Positions 1-9,423 of a stretch of DNA of 64,000 bases are shown here, piece by piece. The stretch comes from Labilibaculum sp. DW002 (lineage in GTDB: Bacteria > Bacteroidota > Bacteroidia > Bacteroidales > Marinifilaceae). The stretch covers positions 1,896,987 to 1,960,986 of the forward strand of contig NZ_JAKJSC010000001.1 in assembly GCF_029029525.1 (NCBI RefSeq), read 5' to 3'. The notes under the pieces were generated by a model. The model searched no databases and was not told the DNA's origin. It saw only the letters and a program-made list of their open reading frames with translations. Both the position numbers and the translations under genes were made by a program. Every line of letters begins with the position of its first letter. The first letter of the stretch is position 1.

Positions 1-251
1 GAGGAAATAAAAATCTACCGTCGCAATGGAATCAATATTTTGGAGACATAAAAGTTTCTTACGGATTGTGGTCTAAGAATGGAGGCGATTGCAAACAAGG
101 TGACAATCCTGATGAGATAAAAAAGAAAATAGCTTCTCAAAAAGAAAATATTTCTGGTGGCTTTATTTGGCTATACGATGACATCCAAAAATGTCAAGCT
201 TATGGCTCAACCAGTTCATATGCAAAAGCAATTAACGAAGGCTTGAAATAA
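1..251 (+). CDS. 3' end of an unidentified, probably secreted protein (possibly GH18-like)
   Basis: An open frame enters from the left edge (codons in phase with base 3) and stops at 249-251, giving about 82 visible residues with no start in the window. The tail contains GGFIWLYDDI followed by a short helix-like end (SYAKAINEGL). A hydrophobic strand of the type GGFIWLYDD near the C-terminus resembles the last strand of a glycoside-hydrolase-18-like TIM barrel, but this is only a resemblance. It converges on mutS2, with a shared hairpin between them. The TTG at 66 is not a credible start because the frame is open upstream of it. Confidence 0.5.
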   Translation, partial: GNKNLPSQWNQYFGDIKVSYGLWSKNGGDCKQGDNPDEIKKKIASQKENISGGFIWLYDDIQKCQAYGSTSSYAKAINEGLK

Positions 252-261
252 CATCAATAAA

Positions 262-295
262 AAAAAGGAAATCAGCATCGACTGATTTCCTTTTT
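262..295. terminator. Bidirectional intrinsic terminator between the leftmost gene and mutS2
   Basis: A-tract, GGAAATCAG, six-base loop, CTGATTTCC, T-tract. The stem is perfect and the A/T flanks extend it to 14 bp. It lies between two convergent stop codons (251 and 318), so it can serve both strands. Confidence 0.85.
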
Positions 296-317
296 CATTT
301 CTTATATTATTGTACTT

Positions 318-2825
318 TTATTCCATCGTTACTACTGTTATTCCTGCACCACCCATCTGAATTTTCTCATCACGAAAGTGTTGAACCAAATCAATAGTCT
401 GTAATTGTTCTCGAATCATCTGACGAAGAATTCCTCCTCCTGTTCCATGCAGAATACGAAACTCGCCAACATCGAGCATGATAATTTCATCGATATGATC
501 AATTACGACTTGAACAGCTTCTTCACCACGCATACCGCGCACATCCAAATCGGCTTTAAAACTCAATTTTCTTTTGGATATTTTCTCCTGAATTAAGGAT
601 GAAGTTTTATTATAGGTCTTTTCCTGTTTCTTAACTTGAGACTTGCTCACTTTTGTCAATCGTACCTTTTTAACGGAAGTAAGAATATTTCCGAAGGCAA
701 CTACTGCTGTTTTTGCATTAAGCTCTACCACCTCACCAACTGACGATTGTGTATCTAATTTCACAAAATCACCTTTTTCAATAACATCTGGATTAAATTT
801 CTTTTTAGCTTTTTCAATTGTTTTTGAATCGGTAGCAACAGGTTCTTTTGTCTCTGGTGTAGTTCTCTTTCCTCCTTTTTTTTCTCTCTCTTTTAGTTTC
901 TGTATTTTTCTATTTATGCGCTCCTCTTCTTTCAGCTCCTCTTTAGTTAGCTTAACCTTTACTTCTTCAAACTCTTTACGGATTTTTCGGGTTTTTTCTT
1001 TATCCGCTTTACTCTCTTTAATTTCACGAATGGTTCTCTCTATGGACTTATTCGCACTATTCAATAACTGAGCAGCTTCCTCTTTGGCTTTTTCAATGAT
1101 TTCTTTTCGAAGCTTACTGGCATCTTTCAATTCCTTATCGTACTGCTCCACCAAATCGTTCAACTTTTTATCGCTTTTCCTGATATTGTTACGTTTGGTT
1201 TCCCAGTATCGCTTATCACGCACAATATCACGCAAGTGTTTATCAAAGTTGATATGATCGCCACCAATAATATCGGTGGCCGATTTCAGGATTTCCTCTG
1301 GTAAACCAATTTTACGGGCGATCTCAAAAGCAAATGACGAACCTGGCTTACCTACCTGTAATTGGAATAAAGGTTGTAGCTTATGAGAATCGTATAACAT
1401 AGCACCATTCTCGATTCCTTCGGCCTCTGAAGCGTAGTGTTTCAAACCTGTATAGTGAGTCGTGATAACACCTCGTACTTGTTTTCTATTCAGCTTATCC
1501 AAAATCGATTCGGCAATGGCACCACCTACAGCAGGCTCGGTACCTGTACCAAACTCATCAATCATCATCAGGGTTTCAGCATTTGAGTATTTCAAGAAAT
1601 GCTTCATATTAATCAAATGCGAACTATAGGTACTCAAATCGTTCTCCATAGATTGCTCATCACCAATATCGATGAAAATATTATCGAAAATTCCCATCTT
1701 CGATTTCTCACCCATTGGAACCAATAAACCGCATTGGAACATGTATTGTAGCAAACCCATCGTTTGCAAACACACCGATTTACCACCGGCATTGGGTCCT
1801 GAAATAAGAACGATACGTTGCTTATCGTTTATTTCAATATTTAATGGAACTGCTTTTCTTCCTTCCCCCTTCAAGGTTAAATAAAGTAGAGGATGAACTG
1901 CATTTTCCCATAAAACTTTAGGCTCTTTACCCATTAGAGGCATTAGACCATTAACTTGAATCGCAAACTTTGCTTTGGCTCGAATAAAATCTATTTGAGC
2001 TAAGAATTCGTAGGCTAAAAACAAGTCGTTGACATAAGGACGGACTTGTTCAGTAAATTCACGAAGAACTCTAATTATCTCGCGACGCTCAGCATATTCC
2101 AATTCACGAATTTCGTTATTGGTTTCTACAATCTCAGCAGGTTCAATATAAGACGTCTTACCCGTTGCCGATTCATCATGAACAATACCTTTTATTTTTC
2201 GTTTGTGTGCCGATGGAATTGGAATAACAACTCTTCCATCACGAATAGAAAGTGCCACATCCTGTTCTACCCAACCTTCTTTTTGGGCAATACGTAACAT
2301 TCCTTGCATACGTTTCGAAATGGTCGATTGCTTCTGAATCAAGCTACTTCTAATATGTTGCAATTCTGGCGATGCATTGTCTTTCATCCGACCATGCTTG
2401 GTCAATATGGCATTTAACCTCTCAAAAATATAAGGGTACATTTTCACATTCCCCGTTAATCTCATAAGGTATGGGTAACTTCCCTCCTCTTTGTTCTTAA
2501 AAAAACGCAGAATAGCAGATATTGACTCTAAAGAACGTTTTAAATTGAATAATTCATCAAGTTCTAAATAAGTCCCGTCAATTCGAATTTTCTCTAAACT
2601 CTGACGTACATCAATAAAATGTCCCAAAGGAAAATTCTCTTCCTCAAGACAAATGGTTTTAAATTCATTGGTTTCGCTAACCCGGCGAGTAACACGCTTA
2701 AAGGATTCGGAAAACTTTAGCCCATCGACTAAATCTTTTCCTAATTGACTTAAACATTGTTTCTTTAGTAGTTCTCTAACCTTATCGAAGCGTATCTTCG
2801 TTTCAAAATTATCTGGATATATCAC
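318..2825 (-). CDS. mutS2: Endonuclease MutS2 (MutS2 family with C-terminal Smr domain)
   Basis: Protein of about 835 aa. MutS2 proteins bind branched DNA or stalled, collided ribosomes and act in recombination control or ribosome rescue rather than mismatch repair. Visible in order: a MutS-like core and clamp; Walker A GPNAGGKS near residue 342; Walker B MMIDEFGTGTEP near 422; a long charged coiled-coil stretch (about 500-650); and a C-terminal Smr nuclease domain with LDVRG (near 760) and HGTGGGILR (near 790). A longer frame starts at ATG 2906, but its first 27 residues are low-complexity. Family similarity begins at the GTG at 2825 (VIYPDNFETK), which I prefer. Length is normal for the family. 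Confidence 0.93.
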   Translation of the reverse strand: MIYPDNFETKIRFDKVRELLKKQCLSQLGKDLVDGLKFSESFKRVTRRVSETNEFKTICLEEENFPLGHFIDVRQSLEKIRIDGTYLELDELFNLKRSLESISAILRFFKNKEEGSYPYLMRLTGNVKMYPYIFERLNAILTKHGRMKDNASPELQHIRSSLIQKQSTISKRMQGMLRIAQKEGWVEQDVALSIRDGRVVIPIPSAHKRKIKGIVHDESATGKTSYIEPAEIVETNNEIRELEYAERREIIRVLREFTEQVRPYVNDLFLAYEFLAQIDFIRAKAKFAIQVNGLMPLMGKEPKVLWENAVHPLLYLTLKGEGRKAVPLNIEINDKQRIVLISGPNAGGKSVCLQTMGLLQYMFQCGLLVPMGEKSKMGIFDNIFIDIGDEQSMENDLSTYSSHLINMKHFLKYSNAETLMMIDEFGTGTEPAVGGAIAESILDKLNRKQVRGVITTHYTGLKHYASEAEGIENGAMLYDSHKLQPLFQLQVGKPGSSFAFEIARKIGLPEEILKSATDIIGGDHINFDKHLRDIVRDKRYWETKRNNIRKSDKKLNDLVEQYDKELKDASKLRKEIIEKAKEEAAQLLNSANKSIERTIREIKESKADKEKTRKIRKEFEEVKVKLTKEELKEEERINRKIQKLKEREKKGGKRTTPETKEPVATDSKTIEKAKKKFNPDVIEKGDFVKLDTQSSVGEVVELNAKTAVVAFGNILTSVKKVRLTKVSKSQVKKQEKTYNKTSSLIQEKISKRKLSFKADLDVRGMRGEEAVQVVIDHIDEIIMLDVGEFRILHGTGGGILRQMIREQLQTIDLVQHFRDEKIQMGGAGITVVTME

Positions 2826-2924
2826 GTGTGTCTGTACAATCTTAGTTATTTCTTCTGCAAAATTAACAAAAGAGCTTGAAGAGGCAAAAGTAAAGGAACA
2901 ACACATAGGTGTTATTCCTTTTTA

Positions 2925-3605
2925 TTATTTAATAACTTTGGAATTGCAATTTCTCTTTAGGTACTCTTCCGACTGTCCTATTCCAAACTTCACAGCTTCT
3001 TTCCAATCTTTGCAGGCGGCATCTTTTTCTCCCATCTTGTACAAGCAAATACCTCTGTTGGCATAGGCTGCACCATAATCAGGCTTTAGATTAAGGGCAT
3101 AGGTATAATCCAAAACAGCTGTACTAATCATCTTTTTTGCTAAACAGATATTAGCTCGATTAAAATAGTAACGATGTACCAAATGAAAATCTTCTCCATT
3201 TAATTTACTATAAGCAATTGCCATACTATATTCAGCCATCGCCCTCTTAGCCTCACCTTTCAAATTGTACATTTCTCCAATGTAATAACAAATTTCATCG
3301 TCTTGTTGAAATATTTTTTTCGATTTTTGAAGTATGGAAATAGCTGTATCAATTCGTGTTGAATCATTCATCCCTACACGATATAATTGCAGATATGAAT
3401 TCCGATTTGTAGAATCTAGAGCAATTGCTTGAATCAAAAGATTGAATCCTTCCCCGACATTATCAGTTTTAACTTTCTCAATGGCCTGATTTGTTAATAC
3501 AATCGCTTTATTTTTATCCGCAAGTGATACTTGATGTACTTCCTGAGCTGATACTCCCAATTTTGAAATCAGGAGAAAGAGAATAATAACTAATTTTAAT
3601 TTCAT
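2925..3605 (-). CDS. Secreted tetratricopeptide-repeat protein
   Basis: About 226 aa. It begins with a signal peptide (MKLKLVIILFLLISKLGVSAQ); the ATG 13 codons upstream (3644) would bury this signal, so 3605 is chosen. The mature part has at least three TPR-like helical pairs, clearest at the C-terminus (YGAAYANRGICLYKMGEKDAAC and the preceding ALNLKPD). TPR proteins are protein-interaction scaffolds; no enzymatic domain is seen. It is likely periplasmic and lies 19 bp upstream of the long-frame start of mutS2 on the same strand. The specific role is unknown. Confidence 0.75.
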   Translation of the reverse strand: MKLKLVIILFLLISKLGVSAQEVHQVSLADKNKAIVLTNQAIEKVKTDNVGEGFNLLIQAIALDSTNRNSYLQLYRVGMNDSTRIDTAISILQKSKKIFQQDDEICYYIGEMYNLKGEAKRAMAEYSMAIAYSKLNGEDFHLVHRYYFNRANICLAKKMISTAVLDYTYALNLKPDYGAAYANRGICLYKMGEKDAACKDWKEAVKFGIGQSEEYLKRNCNSKVIK

Positions 3606-3712
3606 TCTGTTTTCTTTTAGACAAAACACTCCCAACAATTGCAAAGAGAACTTGTTTTTGTTAGAAGTGTATTTTTAAATTTTACTGATGTATTAAATAG
3701 TAATCCCTCAAA

Positions 3713-4309
3713 TTACAAATACAATGAGAAGCCCACATTAAATGCAACACCACTCGAAATATTTCTAGGATCTCCATCCATATCCTCACTTGGGCGAAGA
3801 ATTGTAGATTGATAACCTAAACCTAAATCCAAAGCAATTTTATCATTTAGGAAAATAGCAACTCCACCACTTATTCCGTAAACAAAAGTTTTTAGCTTCG
3901 TCTCTTCTGAATCAGATACATCTTCCAACTTAAGCGATCCAATTCCAAAACCGCCATGTAAATAAGGTTTTACATTATTATCTCCAAAATAATATCTGGC
4001 AAATGGCATGAACGCAAAACTATTTGTTTTGAACTCATCATCATCTTCATCTTTTTCTGTTTGTAAGCTTACGGGTAACTGCAGGCCAACTGCAAATCGA
4101 TCCGCAACAAAATACCCAACTTGAGGAGCAAATTCAAATTTTGTTGATGAGCCAAGGTCACCATCTCCACCATCATTTTTCCATTTATTATTTACGGATG
4201 TAAAATTTAAATTTGAACTACCTCCAATTAATAATCTACCTTGCTCAGTTTGAGCAGATAAAAGTCCTACAAAGCAAAAAAATGCACAAAGAGTAAAAAT
4301 TAATTTCAT
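3713..4309 (-). CDS. Outer-membrane beta-barrel protein (OmpA/OMP_b-brl-like)
   Basis: 198 aa with a clear signal peptide (MKLIFTLCAFFCFVGLLSAQ). The rest alternates polar and hydrophobic residues in about eight strands, with glycine-rich turns and a terminal aromatic/hydrophobic strand (VAFNVGFSLYL), typical of small eight-stranded outer-membrane barrels. Loops are acidic (KDEDDDEF, SEDMDGD). No partner gene indicates a substrate, and no more specific function can be assigned. Confidence 0.75.
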   Translation of the reverse strand: MKLIFTLCAFFCFVGLLSAQTEQGRLLIGGSSNLNFTSVNNKWKNDGGDGDLGSSTKFEFAPQVGYFVADRFAVGLQLPVSLQTEKDEDDDEFKTNSFAFMPFARYYFGDNNVKPYLHGGFGIGSLKLEDVSDSEETKLKTFVYGISGGVAIFLNDKIALDLGLGYQSTILRPSEDMDGDPRNISSGVAFNVGFSLYL

Positions 4310-4386
4310 AGATTTCTTTTTGATGTATTTGGCCTACTCTTAAGATTTTCGGCAATCTCTTTTTTAAATATGTAAACTTAGATGTG

Positions 4387-5268
4387 TTAATTGTAATGTA
4401 CTCGACCACAACATTTCTTAAACTTCAAACCACTTCCGCAAGGACATGGACTATTTCTGCCAAAACTCTGCTTTGTCTTTTTTAAATTTCGGGTTTTCAT
4501 ATTTTGGTTAAAAACCTCGGTCATTATCTCATACAATTCAGGATGTGTTTCTGCAAACTGTTTAGGTTTCTCAAAAAAATATTCACTAGCTACTGCAAAA
4601 AACTCTGCTTTATTTGTTCCTCCATAAGGATTTATATCAGATCTTTCCTCATATATCTCATCAATCTTTTTATCTAAAAGATCGAACCATGGAATTGCAT
4701 ATTGCTTTTCTAAAAGTATAGAAGGCAAACCATCAATATTGCCATCCATCTTGTCTATTAAATGAACAAACTCGTGAACAGCCGTGTTTTTCTTATCTGA
4801 TTCGTTTGAAAAACCGTGCAGCAAGGCTGGTTTAGATAAGATCATCTTTCCTTCCATATACCCACTACCAACCATTCCTAAGATATTTGAGTCTGAAGTA
4901 GAAGTTTGAAATTTTTCGTTAAAATTACCTGGGTAAACTAATACCTCATCAAGGTTTGTATATTTCCACTCAGGGAATGCAAATACAGGGATAATTGCAC
5001 TAGACGCAACTAAAATTCGATCGGTTAAGTCAACATTGATATTAACACCAGTAACTCTGCAATTCAAAAGAAACTCCTGAATTTTAAATTCAAATCTTTT
5101 TTTCTCATCTGCAGACAATGCATTATAGAACACTACTTTTTCAACAAGTATGATTCGCCATTCTTTTTGGAAAGGTGACTTTGGCGTTTTCCATTTCTTT
5201 TTATTATTCCTCCTAAATAGAAACCACACAATAGCAATGACAATGGCTGAAAGAATTACAATATCCAT
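4387..5268 (-). CDS. mtfA: MtfA-family (M90) zinc peptidase with C-terminal SEC-C motif
   Basis: 293 aa. One N-terminal membrane segment (residues 2-18) is followed by basic residues, then a zincin-like catalytic domain with [12 protein letters not shown] near 163-175, matching the HExxH-plus-D signature of MtfA/M90 peptidases. The last 25 residues hold a SEC-C zinc motif ([13 protein letters not shown]). E. coli MtfA acts on the Mlc regulator. The SEC-C tail and the membrane anchor are not part of the E. coli protein, so the target here may differ. Family call is firm; the physiological substrate is unknown. Confidence 0.85.
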   Translation of the reverse strand: MDIVILSAIVIAIVWFLFRRNNKKKWKTPKSPFQKEWRIILVEKVVFYNALSADEKKRFEFKIQEFLLNCRVTGVNINVDLTDRILVASSAIIPVFAFPEWKYTNLDEVLVYPGNFNEKFQTSTSDSNILGMVGSGYMEGKMILSKPALLHGFSNESDKKNTAVHEFVHLIDKMDGNIDGLPSILLEKQYAIPWFDLLDKKIDEIYEERSDINPYGGTNKAEFFAVASEYFFEKPKQFAETHPELYEIMTEVFNQNMKTRNLKKTKQSFGRNSPCPCGSGLKFKKCCGRVHYN

Positions 5269-5303
5269 AATTTAAATTAACACAGTAAATAAATTCAATA
5301 GAT

Positions 5304-5323
5304 AAATGTAACACTTTACATTT
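5304..5323. promoter_or_regulatory. AT-rich inverted repeat upstream of mtfA
   Basis: AAATGTAA, four-base loop, TTACATTT, a perfect 8-bp repeat 36 bp upstream of the mtfA start codon. It could be an operator or a weak hairpin. Base composition makes chance occurrence plausible. Confidence 0.3.
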
Positions 5324-5503
5324 TTATGTTGGTTATCTCACATGTGTATTATGATTATATAGAAATAATCTAAGCTAATGAAAGTAAAGAATGTTTCACC
5401 CCATAAGTTAGTCCATAGTAGTCAAGTTTTAAAAATTATCCTTTATATTAGACTGATTTTCTAAAAAACAGAAAATGTAACTAACCGTAACCCTATTATT
5501 TTT

Positions 5504-7174
5504 ATGCATAGTATCAACGACTTTTTAGCCGGAATAGAACAATACCTTGGAGGAAGCCAATGGTTCACTCTTTTATTACTTGGAACCGGACTCTTCTTTA
5601 CTCTATATCTTAAATTTCCCCAAATTCGATTTTTCGGACACGCTTTAAAGGTGGTTCGTGGTAAATACGACAAGGCCGACGAAAAAGGAGATACATCACA
5701 TTTTCAAGCTTTAACTACTGCCCTTTCAGGAACTGTAGGAACAGGTAATATTGCTGGTGTAGCATTTGCAATTTATTTGGGTGGTCCAGCTGCCCTTTTC
5801 TGGATGCTCATGACGGCTATTTTAGGTATGACAACCAAGTTTGTAGAGGTTAGTCTCTCACATAAATATCGTGAAACAGATGAACAAGGCTTTATTTCCG
5901 GTGGTCCGATGTATTACATGAAAAACAAACTTAAAATGCCATGGTTAGCTGCATTTTTTGCTGCTATGACAATTGTTTCATCATTTGGGACAGGAAGTTT
6001 ACCACAAATCAATTCCATATCAAGTTCTTTACATTCAACTTTTGGTATTGAAAAAATGTTGAGTGGTGGAGTATTGGCAATTCTTCTAGCCATCGTTATT
6101 TTAGGTGGAATTAAGCGAATTGCCAAAGTAACTGAAAAATTGGTTCCAACCATGGCCATCATTTATTTTGTAGGTGCATTAGCTGTTATCTTTTACAATT
6201 ACGAAAATATCATACCCTCCTTTATATCCATTTTCACAAATGTATTTTCAGGTACTGCTGCTGTTGGTGGTTTTTTAGGTGCTGGCTTCTCTTATGCACT
6301 AACTAAAGGTGTTAATCGAGGTTTATTTAGTAATGAAGCTGGACAGGGATCAGCTCCTATTGCTCATGCTGCTGCCAGAACAGAAGAACCTGTATCAGAA
6401 GGTATGGTAGCCATCCTGGAGCCATTTATCGATACCATCATTATCTGTACACTTACAGGTTTAGTTATTCTTTCATCCGGTGTTTGGAACGAGAAACTTC
6501 CAAATCAATTCCAAACTACCGATATGAGTATAATGGCTGATGTCTATGATGATACCAATAAAGAAGACAGGAACGAGTTATATCAATTCTTAGGCAATCA
6601 GAAGAAGCTTCCTTTGTTCAATGGTGAGTTGAAGGTGAAAAATGGCAATATCGAGAATCAGGTAAGCATTATAAATGCACGATCAATTGCCGAAAATGTT
6701 TTGATCTACAATACTGACGGAGATTTATATTCTGGTAAAGTAAAAATTGAACTAGGGAAATTTACTTCAGAAAATGGAGCCTACTTTAAAGGAAATTCAC
6801 TTATGCACTCTGCACCTTTAACAGCTGAAGCCTTCACCAGAAGTTATCTAGGTGAATGGGGACGTTGGATTGTTTCCATCGGTTTATTGTTATTTGCATT
6901 TTCTACAGCAATCGCCTGGGCCTACTACGGAGGTCGTTCTGTCACCTATTTATTTGGAGCTAAAGGTGTATTACCTTATAGAATTATCTATTGCATCGGA
7001 TTCTTTATCGCATCATTTGCAGATACAACAATTATTTGGACATTATCAGGAATTACAATTGTGCTTATGGCATTGCCAAACTTAATTGGAATTTTAATGC
7101 TACACAAAGACATGAAAACGACCCTAAATACCTATTGGGATAAGTTCAAAAAGGAACATCCTGAAGAAGTGTAA
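5504..7174 (+). CDS. Sodium:alanine (AGCS) family amino acid symporter
   Basis: 556 aa polytopic inner-membrane protein. The AGCS signature region is present ([22 protein letters not shown], about residues 70-92), as is the later [16 protein letters not shown] block. It should import alanine, glycine or a similar amino acid with Na+. AGCS members are typically about 450-490 aa. The extra length here is a hydrophilic stretch at about residues 340-440 between two membrane segments, predicted to lie outside the membrane. It is followed by its own terminator and then by an AraC regulator on the same strand. Confidence 0.9.
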   Translation: MHSINDFLAGIEQYLGGSQWFTLLLLGTGLFFTLYLKFPQIRFFGHALKVVRGKYDKADEKGDTSHFQALTTALSGTVGTGNIAGVAFAIYLGGPAALFWMLMTAILGMTTKFVEVSLSHKYRETDEQGFISGGPMYYMKNKLKMPWLAAFFAAMTIVSSFGTGSLPQINSISSSLHSTFGIEKMLSGGVLAILLAIVILGGIKRIAKVTEKLVPTMAIIYFVGALAVIFYNYENIIPSFISIFTNVFSGTAAVGGFLGAGFSYALTKGVNRGLFSNEAGQGSAPIAHAAARTEEPVSEGMVAILEPFIDTIIICTLTGLVILSSGVWNEKLPNQFQTTDMSIMADVYDDTNKEDRNELYQFLGNQKKLPLFNGELKVKNGNIENQVSIINARSIAENVLIYNTDGDLYSGKVKIELGKFTSENGAYFKGNSLMHSAPLTAEAFTRSYLGEWGRWIVSIGLLLFAFSTAIAWAYYGGRSVTYLFGAKGVLPYRIIYCIGFFIASFADTTIIWTLSGITIVLMALPNLIGILMLHKDMKTTLNTYWDKFKKEHPEEV

Positions 7175-7190
7175 AGCATTATAAATTGTA

Positions 7191-7220
7191 AAAGAGGCTC
7201 TAAGGAGTCTCTTTTTTTTT
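7191..7220 (+). terminator. Intrinsic terminator of the AGCS symporter gene
   Basis: AAAGAGGCTC, loop TAAG, GAGTCTCTTT with one G-T wobble, then a run of Ts; it starts 17 bp after the stop codon. Confidence 0.85.
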
Positions 7221-7253
7221 GTACTTTACTTTTTACCTAAAAGTAAATGAAAC

Positions 7254-8093
7254 ATGAAACACATATACAAGAATGAGAGAAACGAATCTTTATTCTCACT
7301 AAGTACACTTCCTTGCACCGACAATGAACTTCTCTTAAAAGAAAATGAATATTATCGAATTCTTTGGCTAAAAAATGGAAAAGCCACAATTCGTGTAGAT
7401 GGTATTGATTATACAATTATTGAAAATCAAATTATTTTCCTGACACCTTTAAATAAAATACAAATTATCGATACGGAAGAGAACATGCTTGCTCTTATTT
7501 TTAATCGAGAATTCTATTGTATTCAGCAGCATGATCAAGAGGTATCTTGTTATGGCTATTTATTCTTTGGTTCCTCTGATGTACCAATTGTTAGCCTAAG
7601 TTCTGAAGAGCAAAATAGTTTTGATTTACTTTATCAAGTCATGCTTGAAGAATTTGAAAATCAAGATCAAATCCAGGGAGAAATGTTACAAGTTTTATTG
7701 AAAAGGTTTCTGATTAAATGCACACGTTTGGCACGAAAAAATCTTGAGAACCCTGAAATTAACCAAGACAAATTGGATCTCATTCGCCAATTTAATGTGT
7801 TGGTGGAAATGCATTTTAAAAACAAACACAAGGTTGCTGATTACGCCGATCTTTTAAATAAATCACCAAAAACCTTATCGAACCTATTTGGTGAATACAA
7901 TAGCAAAAGTCCTTTGCAGGTAATTCAAGAACGGATTGTACTAGAGGCCAAACGTCTCTTTCTTTATACCGATAAAAGTGCCAAGGAGATTGCCTTTGAA
8001 ATTGGCTTTGATGATGCAGCTCATTTCAGTCGCTTTTTTAAAAAATCGGTTGGAAAAAGCCCTAGCGAATTCAAAAAATCATCCATTATTTAG
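7254..8093 (+). CDS. AraC-family transcriptional regulator
   Basis: 279 aa. The N-terminal half is a cupin-like sensory domain (strand-rich, about residues 1-150). The C-terminal 100 residues form a double helix-turn-helix of the AraC/XylS type (YADLLNKSPKTLSNLF and the second motif KEIAFEIGFDDAAHFSRFFKK, ending with GKSPSEF). Such proteins usually activate a neighbouring gene in response to a small ligand. The nearest downstream gene is the AhpD-like protein at 8238, which may be its target; this is inference from position. Confidence 0.9.
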   Translation: MKHIYKNERNESLFSLSTLPCTDNELLLKENEYYRILWLKNGKATIRVDGIDYTIIENQIIFLTPLNKIQIIDTEENMLALIFNREFYCIQQHDQEVSCYGYLFFGSSDVPIVSLSSEEQNSFDLLYQVMLEEFENQDQIQGEMLQVLLKRFLIKCTRLARKNLENPEINQDKLDLIRQFNVLVEMHFKNKHKVADYADLLNKSPKTLSNLFGEYNSKSPLQVIQERIVLEAKRLFLYTDKSAKEIAFEIGFDDAAHFSRFFKKSVGKSPSEFKKSSII

Positions 8094-8118
8094 TACGAAG
8101 GGAAAAATCATCAAGTCG

Positions 8119-8150
8119 CGGGGAAGAATAGCCATTCTTACCCGTTTTTT
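8119..8150 (+). terminator. Intrinsic terminator after the AraC gene
   Basis: CGGG-G-AAGAAT, loop AGCC, ATTCTT-A-CCCG (one internal G-A mismatch), followed by six Ts. It separates the regulator transcript from the AhpD-like gene, which therefore needs its own promoter. Confidence 0.7.
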
Positions 8151-8237
8151 ATTGCTCCATCTTTGTAATGTCATTAGATCGAAAGACATATAATCGTTAA
8201 AAGATCAAAATATAAATCATTATAAAAATTAAAACAG

Positions 8238-8789
8238 ATGAGAACAATTTCAGTACCAACGAGAGAACAATTAGACGAAAAAGGACTACAAATTCTAGAC
8301 AAAGTAAAGGGACAATTGGGAATGATTCCAAATCTTTTTGCCACCATTGCATACTCTAGTGATACATTAGAAAGTTTCCTAAATTTTTCAAGTCAAGTAG
8401 GTAAAGGAAGTTTTTCAAACAAAGAATTGGAGACAATAAGGTTGGCTGTTTCTGAAGTGAACGAATGTCAATATTGTTTAGCGGCACATACGGCTATCGC
8501 TAAAATGAATGGCTTTACAGAAAATGAGACACTGCAGCTAAGAGATGGTAGTATTGATGATCCTAAATTGAGCGCTATAAGCAACTTAGCAGCTGAAATT
8601 TCCAGAAGCAATGGAAAGGCAAGTAATGAAGCTAAAGAAAACTTTTTTGCAGCTGGATTCAATGAAAAAGCACTTATTGATATTCTTGCAGTAGTGACTG
8701 AAATCACGTTTACTAATTATACCCACAACTTAACAGAGGTTCCGGTAGATTTCCCTACAGCAAAAGCTTTGGTGAAAAAAGCCGCTTAA
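8238..8789 (+). CDS. Carboxymuconolactone decarboxylase/AhpD-like family protein
   Basis: 183 aa. The all-helical CMD fold is indicated by the core motif E-x-x-x-x-C-x-x-C-x-x-x-H (EVNECQYCLAAHTA, near residues 74-86), the redox-active pair of AhpD-type alkylhydroperoxidases. The protein probably reduces peroxides or disulfides in the cytoplasm; a specific substrate is not evident. A single-gene transcription unit with its own terminator, downstream of an AraC regulator. Confidence 0.85.
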   Translation: MRTISVPTREQLDEKGLQILDKVKGQLGMIPNLFATIAYSSDTLESFLNFSSQVGKGSFSNKELETIRLAVSEVNECQYCLAAHTAIAKMNGFTENETLQLRDGSIDDPKLSAISNLAAEISRSNGKASNEAKENFFAAGFNEKALIDILAVVTEITFTNYTHNLTEVPVDFPTAKALVKKAA

Positions 8790-8822
8790 TATATCAATAC
8801 TATTCATTTTGCTTATAACAAG

Positions 8823-8853
8823 AGCTGTTTCAAAAAATTGAAGCAGCTTTTTT
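8823..8853 (+). terminator. Intrinsic terminator of the AhpD-like gene
   Basis: AGCTGTTTCAA, loop AAAA, TTGAAGCAGCT (one G-T wobble), then TTTTT. It overlaps the stop codon of the convergent pentapeptide gene by two bases. Confidence 0.85.
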
Positions 8854-9418
8854 ATTCAATTTCAATATCGAACTGACTTAGCAAACCAACTACTCCCGAA
8901 AGAGAAAACTTTGCCTTTTTTATTTTATTAACTTCTGGATTAATTAGATAATTAAAGGAACTTCTTAAATCAGCTTTTTCAATATTGGTATACTCAAAAA
9001 CTGTTCTACTTAAATCACAATTGTCAAAATTTGAGCCTGTTAAATCTGTTTCCGTAAAATCGACCTCCTGTAAATTACAATTTACAAATTGAGTCCCTTT
9101 CAATTTTAATTTATAAAAAGAAGCCAAATTAAGCTGACAATCCTGAAAGTTTACCGATAATAATAATTGATTACAATCCTGAAATCCAACACCAATCATC
9201 TTACAAAACTTAAATTCAGTGTCGCGAATAGCTGTGTAATTTAATTTAGCCAGACTTAAATCGCATTGTTCAAATTCACATTCAAGAAAAATATTCTCAG
9301 ACAAATCGCAATTCGCAAATGAACAATTCACAAAACGACAATTTTCATACTCTCCTTTTGGCAAGCCTTCTGCTGAATAATCTTTCTTTTCAATAACTTT
9401 ATCTTCTACGTATTCCAT
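8852..9418 (-). CDS. Pentapeptide-repeat protein (Qnr/MfpA-like fold)
   Basis: 188 aa built almost entirely of A(D/N)LxX-type pentapeptides (CRFVN CSFAN CDLSE NIFLE CEFEQ CDLSL and so on), which form a right-handed quadrilateral beta-helix. The closest well-known architecture is the Qnr group, which mimics DNA and protects gyrase from quinolones. The length is shorter than Qnr (about 218 aa), so a resistance role is not shown. It lies 5 bp downstream of the MutS-like gene and is probably co-transcribed with it. Function unassigned. Confidence 0.8.
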   Translation of the reverse strand: MEYVEDKVIEKKDYSAEGLPKGEYENCRFVNCSFANCDLSENIFLECEFEQCDLSLAKLNYTAIRDTEFKFCKMIGVGFQDCNQLLLSVNFQDCQLNLASFYKLKLKGTQFVNCNLQEVDFTETDLTGSNFDNCDLSRTVFEYTNIEKADLRSSFNYLINPEVNKIKKAKFSLSGVVGLLSQFDIEIE

Positions 9419-9423
9419 ATTAA

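Noticed and set aside
643-1071. Plus-strand ORFs overlapping mutS2 (also 405-596, 1672-1884, 2046-2297)
   Set aside because: Shadows of mutS2: low-complexity Ser/Phe-rich translations with no domain, on the strand opposite a strongly conserved gene.
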